NCBI GenBank assembly: GCA_964364885.1
Contig: CAYIOA010000007.1
Span: 1 to 27,111 of the forward strand
From: UBA73 sp964364885
GTDB taxonomy: Archaea; Nanobdellota; Nanobdellia; Pacearchaeales; GW2011-AR1
Length of the DNA: 27,111 nt
Reading direction: 5' to 3'
In this document: positions 21,421 through 27,111 of the stretch, one piece after another
Layout: the number at the start of each line of letters is the position of its first letter
Position numbering within the stretch: the first letter of the stretch is position 1
Notes under the pieces: model-generated
The model's database searches: none
What the model saw: the letters and a program-made list of their open reading frames with translations, nothing else
What the model was told of the DNA's origin: nothing
Made by a program: the position numbers and the translations under genes

Positions 21421-22465
21421 GATTAGAGAACATTTGGAAAAAGCGCAAAATCCTCTCTTTTATTATGACAATGACGCTGATGGATTATGCAGTTTTGTTT
21501 TGTTGAGGAGGTTTAGCGGGCGGGGGAAGGGCGTTGCAGTAAGGAGCTTTCCCGAGCTGAATGCCAGCTATGCAAAGAAGGCGCAGGAGTTAAATGCTGA
21601 TTATGTTTTTGTTTTAGATAAGCCGGTTTTGTCCAGAGAATTTGTTGAGGAGATTGCTAAATTGCAGCTGCCTTTGGTCTGGATTGATCATCATGATGTT
21701 CCAAGAGAGGAATTTGAAAAATATTTCCAGAACGTATTTGTTTATAATCCTTCAAGGAATCGAGGAAAGGATAAAAGCGAAGAGCCGGTAACTTATCTGA
21801 GTTATAAAATAACTGGAAGAAAAGAGGATTTATGGATAGCTGTCATGGGGTGTATTGCAGATCATTTTATGCCTGAGATTGTTTCTGAGTTTAATGAGCA
21901 TTATCCGGAGTTTTGGGGGAAGGTTAAAGATCCGTTTGATGCTTATTACAAAACTGAAATTGGAAGAATAGCGATGGCTTTGAATTTTGGCTTAAAAGAT
22001 TCGACAACGCATATTGTCCAGCTTCAGAATTTTTTAATTTCCTGCAAGAGTCCTGGTGATGTTTTAATGGAGAACTCTTTTAATTACGCATTCAGGAAGA
22101 AGCATAGTGAAGTTAAAAAAAAGTATGATTCTTTAGTTGGAAAGGCCATAGAAGATGTCAAAGGAAAATTGATTTTTTTTGAGTACGGCGGGGAGCTAAG
22201 CATCAGCTCTGATATTTCCAATGAGCTTTCTTACAAATATCCTGAAAAATATGTTGTTGTGGCATATAAAAAAGGGAGTGTTGCAAATATTTCTTTGAGG
22301 GGAAAGAATGTCAGGAAAATTCTTGAGAATGTTTTAAAGGAAGTTGATGGGAGCGGCGGGGGGCATGAGGATGCTGTTGGAGCGCGAGTGAAAATTGATG
22401 ATTTGGAGAAGTTTAAGGCGACGCTTGAAAGAGAGATTGTAAAGTATGAGAGAGATAAAAATTAA
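21395..22465 (+). CDS. DHH-family phosphoesterase (RecJ/GAN-like)
   Basis: A 356-residue single-strand-type phosphoesterase of the DHH superfamily. The metal and catalytic motifs are complete: Asp25-Asn-Asp27-Ala-Asp29 (YYDNDADG), Asp75 (VFVLDKP), Asp98-His-His100 (WIDHHD) and GCIADHF. The C-terminal DHHA1 part has Gly-Gly-Gly-His at about 321-324 (GGGHEDAVGA). Archaeal relatives include RecJ-like nucleases that associate with the replisome GINS complex, and others that degrade short oligonucleotides; which applies is uncertain. It overlaps the acylphosphatase-like gene by 20 bases. An apparent second start at 21240 is an assembly duplicate. Confidence 0.92.
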   Translation: MLTEKQIDEIREHLEKAQNPLFYYDNDADGLCSFVLLRRFSGRGKGVAVRSFPELNASYAKKAQELNADYVFVLDKPVLSREFVEEIAKLQLPLVWIDHHDVPREEFEKYFQNVFVYNPSRNRGKDKSEEPVTYLSYKITGRKEDLWIAVMGCIADHFMPEIVSEFNEHYPEFWGKVKDPFDAYYKTEIGRIAMALNFGLKDSTTHIVQLQNFLISCKSPGDVLMENSFNYAFRKKHSEVKKKYDSLVGKAIEDVKGKLIFFEYGGELSISSDISNELSYKYPEKYVVVAYKKGSVANISLRGKNVRKILENVLKEVDGSGGGHEDAVGARVKIDDLEKFKATLEREIVKYERDKN

Positions 22466-22784
22466 AATTTATGGAAGAGTACAGGGCGTTAATTTTAGAG
22501 TTATGACCAGAGATTTTTGTGATGAAAATGAAATTAAGGGTAATGTTATGAACTCCGATGATGGGAGTGTTTTGGTTGTTGCGCAGGCGGATGATGACAG
22601 ACTGAGAAAATTAATTGAATGGGCAAAAAGCAGTCCTGGATTTTCCAGAGTTGATGATGTTCGCGTTGTAAAATGCGAGATTGCGAGAAAATATAAGGAT
22701 TTTGGGATTATTAGGGAAGATTCTTTTTTTAGAGATCAGAAGAATAGCTTTAGGAATTTAGGGAAAAGCTTTGGCAGGAATTGA
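22446..22784 (+). CDS. Acylphosphatase-like protein
   Basis: A 112-residue protein with the acylphosphatase fold, which hydrolyses acyl phosphates. The phosphate loop is GRVQGVNFR with the catalytic Arg18. The catalytic Asn is Asn36 in GNVMNSDDGSV. WAKSSPGFSRVDDV matches the usual second half. About 20 extra residues form a basic, Phe-rich C-terminal tail (RDQKNSFRNLGKSFGRN) not usual in the family. It overlaps the DHH gene by 20 bases, so the two are one operon. The physiological substrate is unknown. Confidence 0.92.
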   Translation: MREIKIKIYGRVQGVNFRVMTRDFCDENEIKGNVMNSDDGSVLVVAQADDDRLRKLIEWAKSSPGFSRVDDVRVVKCEIARKYKDFGIIREDSFFRDQKNSFRNLGKSFGRN

Positions 22785-22793
22785 CTTTCTAAA

Positions 22794-22803
22794 GGTTTAA
22801 ATA
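22794..22803 (+). promoter_or_regulatory. TATA box of uppS
   Basis: GGTTTAAATA, about 26 bases before the ATG at 22825. Confidence 0.65.
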
Positions 22804-22824
22804 ACGCCCTTTTGTTTTTTTATT

Positions 22825-23517
22825 ATGGAGTCAAATAGCGGGTTACATGTTGCAATAATCCCTGATGGAAACAGGAGATGGGCAAAGTTAAAGGGAATGA
22901 TAACTAAAGAGGGATATTCTAAATCAGGGAGCTACGAGAACCTAAAAAAATTATTTGATGAAGCAAGGAAGATGGGAGTCAAGTATTTTTCTATTTGGGG
23001 TTTTTCAACTGAGAATTGGAAGAGAGATAAGGGAGAGATTGATTATGTTATGAATTTGATATTCAGGGGATTAAAAAAGTTCAGAGAAGAGGTTAGCAAA
23101 GAGGAAATCAGATTCAGGCATGTTGGAAAAAAAGATAGACTGCCTAAGGAGATTGTTAATGAAATTGAGAAGCTAGAAAAGGAAAGCGCGCATTACAAGG
23201 ATTTTACAGTTCAATTGTGTTTGGATTATGGGGGAAGAGATGAGATTATAAGGGCTGTTAATAAAATTATAAAAGATGGAAAGCGAAAAGTAGATGAAAA
23301 GAGTTTTGCGAGCTATCTTGATACGCCTGAAGTGCCGGATCCTGATTTAATTATCAGGACTGGAGAGGAAAGGAGATTATCTGGATTTATGCCATATCAG
23401 GGAGCTTATGCTGAGCTGTATTTCAGCGAAAAACATTTTCCTGATTTTGGGCCAAAAGAATTAAGAGAAGCTGTTAATGAGTTTTCTAGAAGGGCAAGAA
23501 GATTCGGCGGAAATTGA
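22825..23517 (+). CDS. uppS: cis-Prenyltransferase (polyprenyl diphosphate synthase)
   Basis: A 230-residue cis-prenyltransferase that lengthens isoprenoid diphosphates with isopentenyl diphosphate. In archaea the product is a polyprenyl carrier used for N-glycosylation and other surface glycans. Motifs are all present: HVAIIPDGNRRWAK with Asp14, GFSTENWKR, LCLDYGGRDEI, DPDLIIRTGEERRLSGFMP and AYAELYFSEKHFPDF. The length is near the family norm. It has its own TATA box and sits between the acylphosphatase-like and helicase genes. The glycan-carrier role fits the many N-x-S/T-rich surface proteins in this window. Confidence 0.96.
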   Translation: MESNSGLHVAIIPDGNRRWAKLKGMITKEGYSKSGSYENLKKLFDEARKMGVKYFSIWGFSTENWKRDKGEIDYVMNLIFRGLKKFREEVSKEEIRFRHVGKKDRLPKEIVNEIEKLEKESAHYKDFTVQLCLDYGGRDEIIRAVNKIIKDGKRKVDEKSFASYLDTPEVPDPDLIIRTGEERRLSGFMPYQGAYAELYFSEKHFPDFGPKELREAVNEFSRRARRFGGN

Positions 23518-23540
23518 GCTAGTTGAGTTACTTATAGTTA

Positions 23541-23551
23541 CTTTTTTATAC
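23541..23551 (+). promoter_or_regulatory. TATA box of the helicase gene
   Basis: CTTTTTTATAC, about 26 bases before the ATG at 23572. Confidence 0.5.
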
Positions 23552-23571
23552 ACTTCCTTCTAAAACATCAA

Positions 23572-25572
23572 ATGGGAAGATTACAATTCGATTCTTTTGG
23601 GAAATTTATTGGCGCTGATCAGAAAGTTGCATTGGAATATGATGAGAGAAATAATAACTTGAGAACTTCTGGAAGCCTGGAATTTCTTAAGGAAGAGAAA
23701 AAATTTGAGAATATTTTTGACAGAGAATATTGGAATTTGAATGAGGATGGCAAGTCTTTACCTCCTTTAAAATTTTCAAATGGGAAGACACAGGAGGATG
23801 TTATTAGAGAAATTGTTTCTTTAATCAAGCAAGGAAGAAAGGTAATTTTTCTTCATGGAATATGCGGAACAGGAAAATCTGCTATAGCTTTAAATATTGC
23901 ACGTGTTTTGGGGAGAGCTTCTATTGTTGTTCCTGTTAAAGCTTTGCAAAAACAATATGAAGAGGATTATATGAGCAAAAAATATGTTTTAAAAGCAAAT
24001 GGGACGAAACTAAAAATTGCAATAATAAGCGGAAGAGAAAATCATGATTCAGTCATTTTTCCTGGAAGGTCGTGCGCTGATCCTTTTTTACCTGATACAA
24101 TTAATATAACTGATAAAAATGTGGAAAGAATAAGGAAATTCTACAAAGATAATCCGTTTATATCAAATGAGGCTATGCCTTTGATTAAGCACATCAGAAG
24201 AATTTCAATTGCTCCTGCTAATCCTTATTGGAGCCCTATTCTTCCGGCAGTTTATGAGTTAAATCATTTAAGAGATGCAAAAAAGAGGCGTTACAAGGGG
24301 CTTTATGGGAAAGAATTTATTTTTTATCATAGAAAAGAAGGATGCTCATATTATGACCAATATATTGCATATTTGGAGGCAGATGTTATTATTTTTAACA
24401 GTGCAAAATATCTGGCAGAGACTGCGATTGGCAGGAAGCCACAGACAGATGTTGATATTATTGACGAAGCAGATGAATTTCTAGACAGCTTTTCTAATAA
24501 TGTCGAGATAAACCTTACTAGACTAGCATATGCCCTTCAGAGAATCGCTCTGGAAAATGAAGATACAGAGGGCTCTGTTAAAAAGATAATTGAGCTTATT
24601 AATTTAGAGGAGGCGAATAAGAAAGCATTGGGTGTTGATGAAAATCAAATTTTTTCTCTGCTGGAAACAAAAATTTCCAAAGTTTTGCAGATTTTTCTAA
24701 GAGACCTTGAATTAGCGACAGAGATAGAGCTGGATGAATTAAATTATGCGAATAAAGCGCTGGAAGCTGCGAAGAGTTTCCAGGATGATTTCAGCGAGAC
24801 ATTTCTCACATATAGAAAAGAGGACGAACAATTGCATGCTCGTTTAGTAACTACAAATTTAGCTAAGAGATTCAAGGAAATTGTCGAGGGAAACAAATCA
24901 CTTGTTTTAATGTCGGGAACACTGCATTCTGAGGAGGTTTTAAAACATATTTTTGGCATTGAGGATTTTGTCAGAGTTGAAGCTGAGACTCTTAACCAGG
25001 GCTCTCTCGATATAGTGCGGACAGGAAAAGAGTTTGACTGCAAATATTCAAATTTTGAGTCTAGCAGATATACGCGCGAGGATTATTTGAAAGCGCTTAA
25101 TGAATCAGTTTCAAGGGCAAAAAAACCAACTCTTATTCATGTTAATGCTTATATTGACTTGCCTGATGATAAAGAGATATTTTCACTTGCATTAATGAGC
25201 TTGATGACGCGTGAAGAGCTGCTCAGACAGCAGCAAGATGATAAAACCGGGAAGTTAATAGCAGAATTCAAGCAAGGAAAATTTGACAAACTTTTTACAA
25301 CAAAATGCTCGCGCGGTGTTGACTTTCCCGGAGAGACGTGCAATTCTGTAATTTTTACGAAATATCCCAATTCTAATGTTCAAGACACTTTCTGGAAAAT
25401 TCTCCAGAGGACACATAGAGATTATTATTGGGAATTTTACAAAGATAAAGCAAAAAGAGAATTTTTGCAGCGCTTGTATAGAGCTATTAGGTCGAAAGAT
25501 GACCATGTTTTTGTATTGTCTCCGGACATTCGTGTTCTTGATGCTGTCAGGAGCATACAGTCAAATTTTTAG
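23572..25572 (+). CDS. XPD/DinG-like superfamily 2 DNA helicase with reduced Fe-S cysteines
   Basis: A 666-residue helicase. Walker A is HGICGTGKS (95-103). The region GRENHDS (154-160) to CSYYDQ (258-263) corresponds to the XPD/DinG Fe-S segment. Walker B/DEAD is IIDEADEFLD (Asp298-Asp301). In the second half are LMSGTLHSEE, LIHVNAY, RGVDFPGETCNSVIFTKYPN and motif VI with Gln-Arg-Thr-His-Arg. XPD-type enzymes usually have four Cys ligands here. Only Cys168 and Cys258 are visible, and GRxNYxC is replaced by GRENHDS, so the cluster is probably lost. Likely role: DNA unwinding in repair or replication. An N-terminal segment of about 80 residues precedes the motor. Confidence 0.88.
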   Translation: MGRLQFDSFGKFIGADQKVALEYDERNNNLRTSGSLEFLKEEKKFENIFDREYWNLNEDGKSLPPLKFSNGKTQEDVIREIVSLIKQGRKVIFLHGICGTGKSAIALNIARVLGRASIVVPVKALQKQYEEDYMSKKYVLKANGTKLKIAIISGRENHDSVIFPGRSCADPFLPDTINITDKNVERIRKFYKDNPFISNEAMPLIKHIRRISIAPANPYWSPILPAVYELNHLRDAKKRRYKGLYGKEFIFYHRKEGCSYYDQYIAYLEADVIIFNSAKYLAETAIGRKPQTDVDIIDEADEFLDSFSNNVEINLTRLAYALQRIALENEDTEGSVKKIIELINLEEANKKALGVDENQIFSLLETKISKVLQIFLRDLELATEIELDELNYANKALEAAKSFQDDFSETFLTYRKEDEQLHARLVTTNLAKRFKEIVEGNKSLVLMSGTLHSEEVLKHIFGIEDFVRVEAETLNQGSLDIVRTGKEFDCKYSNFESSRYTREDYLKALNESVSRAKKPTLIHVNAYIDLPDDKEIFSLALMSLMTREELLRQQQDDKTGKLIAEFKQGKFDKLFTTKCSRGVDFPGETCNSVIFTKYPNSNVQDTFWKILQRTHRDYYWEFYKDKAKREFLQRLYRAIRSKDDHVFVLSPDIRVLDAVRSIQSNF

Positions 25573-25573
25573 A

Positions 25574-26320
25574 TTATTTGAGCTTCTCAGTTATTTTATC
25601 TGGTAGTGCTCTGATTTCTTTATCTAAACATTCTAATCTTTTACAATCTTCAGATCCTCTACTTGCGATACATTCATAGTATGAAGCCAAATCCCTCTCT
25701 GTTCTGCTGGATATTATCCTTGAGCATAAATTTACTAATGGGGCTGGAGACATTAATAATCCGAAAAGCCCAGCACCATACAAGAATCCATATTTTGAAC
25801 CAACAAATGCTGAGACCCCTACTGCAACGGGAGAGGATAATATTGTGTAACCGGCTAAGATGGCGGAGGTATCATCACTTAGACTAGGGTTATTTCTAAT
25901 ACGAATATCTTTTGATGTCAGGAAGAGTTTATAATTTCTTTCCTTTGTTTCGACATCAAATTCAATTGCGCCTTCTTGTATTTGTATATTATTTAGAGCA
26001 AGTCCTTCAAGTTCTTTCTGCGTTTCTCTGCAGAATGTTGTTAATAGTTTAGTTGTTTCTTTTCCTCTTAATTTCCAGACCATTGTTGAGTTCTTTTTAC
26101 CACACTGTGGGCAGTATGCAATTTCCTCTTCTTTAAGACCTCTCTCTCGTACATACGTTGAAATGTCAAAATCACATTTTTTATTCGTGCATGGCCTTCC
26201 TTCGTATAATTGATGAGGTTCTCTCTTAAGTTTTATTACTGGACTCTTAACAGGTTCTGGCTCTGCTGCTTTTTCCTGCAATAGTGATTTTTGCGGTCTT
26301 TCTAACAAACCTTCTTCCAT
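25574..26320 (-). CDS. Zinc-ribbon membrane protein, unknown
   Basis: A 248-residue protein. A Pro/Glu/Lys-rich N-terminus (1-35) precedes a zinc-ribbon-like domain with Cys44-x4-Cys49 and Cys70-x2-Cys73. A beta-rich part (about 80-140) follows. A hydrophobic region with about two membrane helices lies at about 150-200 (ILAGYTILSSPVAVGVSAFV then FLYGAGLFGLLMSPAPLV). The tail (205-248) has three more cysteines and charged helices. The soluble zinc ribbon should be cytoplasmic. Not recognised. It converges with the helicase gene with a one-base gap. A TATA box lies 26 bases upstream. Confidence 0.75.
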   Translation of the reverse strand: MEEGLLERPQKSLLQEKAAEPEPVKSPVIKLKREPHQLYEGRPCTNKKCDFDISTYVRERGLKEEEIAYCPQCGKKNSTMVWKLRGKETTKLLTTFCRETQKELEGLALNNIQIQEGAIEFDVETKERNYKLFLTSKDIRIRNNPSLSDDTSAILAGYTILSSPVAVGVSAFVGSKYGFLYGAGLFGLLMSPAPLVNLCSRIISSRTERDLASYYECIASRGSEDCKRLECLDKEIRALPDKITEKLK

Positions 26321-26340
26321 TGAAAAGGGACCTTTGAGTT

Positions 26341-26350
26341 ATTTAAAAAC
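26341..26350 (-). promoter_or_regulatory. TATA box of the 25574-26320 gene
   Basis: Minus-strand GTTTTTAAAT, about 25 bases before the ATG at 26320. Confidence 0.6.
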
Positions 26351-26358
26351 CTTTCTTA

Positions 26359-26823
26359 TTAGTTTTCCAGCAGGTCTTTGTGCGGGAGTATCTGGAGTAG
26401 TTTAATTTTGTCAAGAGTTTCTTCACTCAATTGCTCCCATGACACATTTTGAAGAATATCCTCCTCTGCAAAGGTGTGGGCTCTCAGCAGGTCTATCATT
26501 TTCCCGCAGACATTTTTTAGCATATTTTTGAACTTCTCTTCGTCGCCGGAGTTAATAGCTTCAAGTATAATATCTTTAAATTTTCTCAGCTCGCCATGTT
26601 CAAATTTTATGTTCTCAACAGGAACATTATATCCTTCTTCAGCCAAAACACTAAACAGTAATTCCTCTTTTATTTCATGCTGATCCCAGACTTCAACAAG
26701 AGCTCTAAAAACAGAAGAGAAATCCGTTTCATTAACAGAAACAGAGAAGGCCATGTCATCCAGCAAGAAAATATGATTCATTATAATTTTGTGCTCGTGC
26801 TTTAATATTACTATTGGATTCAT
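26359..26823 (-). CDS. Hemerythrin-like (HHE) metal-binding protein
   Basis: A 154-residue four-helix protein with the hemerythrin-type di-iron ligand pattern: His9 and His11 (LKHEHK), His49-x3-Glu53 (WDQHEIKEE), His76 (FEHGELRKF), and His116-x3/4-Glu120/121 (LRAHTFAEED). Hemerythrin-like proteins bind O2, NO or iron, or sense redox state. The single domain gives no further clue. It has its own TATA box and is transcribed in the same direction as the zinc-ribbon membrane protein gene, 38 bases upstream of it. Confidence 0.9.
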   Translation of the reverse strand: MNPIVILKHEHKIIMNHIFLLDDMAFSVSVNETDFSSVFRALVEVWDQHEIKEELLFSVLAEEGYNVPVENIKFEHGELRKFKDIILEAINSGDEEKFKNMLKNVCGKMIDLLRAHTFAEEDILQNVSWEQLSEETLDKIKLLQILPHKDLLEN

Positions 26824-26841
26824 TTTTTTATAAGGTGTTTC

Positions 26842-26851
26842 AAATATAAAA
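26842..26851 (-). promoter_or_regulatory. TATA box of the hemerythrin-like gene
   Basis: AAATATAAAA read on the plus strand, about 24-26 bases before the ATG at 26823. Confidence 0.55.
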
Positions 26852-26904
26852 AACCTTCTGGAGAAAGGGAAACCGCAATGTAGAAAGTTATAAACAACAT
26901 TATG

Positions 26905-26955
26905 TCAAGATGCATTGCGAAAACTCCATGCTTTAGCATGGAGTTAGCATCTTGA
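26905..26955. mobile_element. Two-tier hairpin resembling an IS200/IS605-type element end
   Basis: The outer arms TCAAGATGC (26905-26913) and GCATCTTGA (26947-26955) pair perfectly. The inner arms AACTCCATGC (26922-26931) and GCATGGAGTT (26936-26945) pair perfectly around a TTTA loop. An 8-base bulge lies on the left side. Hairpins with CTTTAG tips beside AACTCC-type stems are common at IS200/IS605 and TnpB-element ends, but no transposase or TnpB is in the window. It could be a non-autonomous element, a structured RNA or the edge of an element beyond the contig. Confidence 0.5.
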
Positions 26956-26975
26956 GCATCCAAAAATCCAAACAA

Positions 26976-26997
26976 ACTGCGGACTTTAGTCAGCAGT
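26976..26997. repeat. Second CTTTAG-loop hairpin
   Basis: ACTGC-G-GAC-TTTA-GTC-A-GCAGT is an imperfect hairpin, with eight paired bases on each side of one mismatch. It has the same loop as its neighbours. Confidence 0.55.
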
Positions 26998-27063
26998 AAA
27001 ACACAAGGATTTTTTGATTATACAATATTCATGATAGGAAAAATTCTTAGTTATCTTTAATAC

Positions 27064-27111
27064 ATCAAGATTTGCTGTTTGCGTAAACTCCCCACTTTAG
27101 TTCGTGAGAAA
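27064..27111. mobile_element. Diverged second copy of the hairpin element, cut by the window edge
   Basis: TCAAGAT, then TTTGCG, AAACTCC, CACTTTAG and GTGAG occur in the same order as in 26905-26944, about 160 bases later. It is a related but diverged copy, probably the other end of a short element, and runs to the end of the window. No gene is seen from 26824 to 27111. Confidence 0.45.

Noticed and set aside
24744..25043. Minus-strand frame inside the helicase gene
   Set aside because: Antisense shadow of the helicase. The plus-strand frame has continuous helicase motifs.

Overview
The window is archaeal. It encodes the archaeal/eukaryotic-type transcription factors TFB and TBP, ribosomal protein S8e, an Sm-like protein, an NreA-type repair protein and a DHH/RecJ-like phosphoesterase. 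Nearly every gene or operon start has a TTTAAATA- or TTTATAAA-like TATA box centred about 26 bases upstream of its start codon, the layout of leaderless archaeal promoters. The DNA is AT-rich, genes are tightly packed, and there are several giant secreted Ig-repeat proteins. Together these suggest a DPANN-type archaeon (Woesearchaeota or Pacearchaeota-like), but that placement is inference. The sequence is probably a metagenome scaffold: a gap of exactly 100 N is flanked by a 55-base repeat, and another 55-base repeat sits at the left edge.

Layout. 1-310: tRNA-Leu(UAG) on the minus strand beside a 55-base duplication carrying the tRNA 3' end. 310-3736: information-processing genes (tfb; rps8e plus a coiled-coil protein; lsm plus a receiver-domain protein; RNase Z). 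3829-12955: an envelope island. It holds a secreted amidotransferase-like protein, a small membrane protein, a small winged-HTH regulator overlapping by ATGA a 1284-residue surface protein that ends in a cytoplasmic PRC-barrel, and a 952-residue paralogue. The three large proteins share one jelly-roll-like module. 13022-14045: tbp plus a membrane protein. 14235-14878: a VapBC toxin-antitoxin pair with a palindrome on its start codon. 14954-16121: nreA, broken by a one-base frameshift in an A9 tract. 16201-17296: a two-gene operon starting with an AbrB-like/nucleotidyltransferase/helical fusion. 17307-18151: two hypothetical genes. 18247-19673: a membrane-anchored winged-HTH protein and a SIMPL-domain protein. 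19755-21182: a prepilin-like protein carrying a cysteine-rich region and a beta-helix. 21395-25572: DHH phosphoesterase, acylphosphatase-like protein, cis-prenyltransferase and an XPD/DinG-like helicase. 25574-26823: a zinc-ribbon membrane protein and a hemerythrin-like protein. 26905-27111: hairpins with CTTTAG loops that resemble IS200/IS605-type element ends.

How the genes may work together. The most system-like part is 5957-12955: a small regulator with a 13-bp inverted-repeat operator at its own start, translationally coupled to a membrane-spanning surface protein with a cytoplasmic PRC-barrel, between two proteins with the same surface module. I read this as a regulated cell-surface adhesion or recognition locus. 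The membrane-tethered HTH/SIMPL pair and the pilin-anchored beta-helix protein add to the envelope theme. These roles are inferred from domain layout, not demonstrated.
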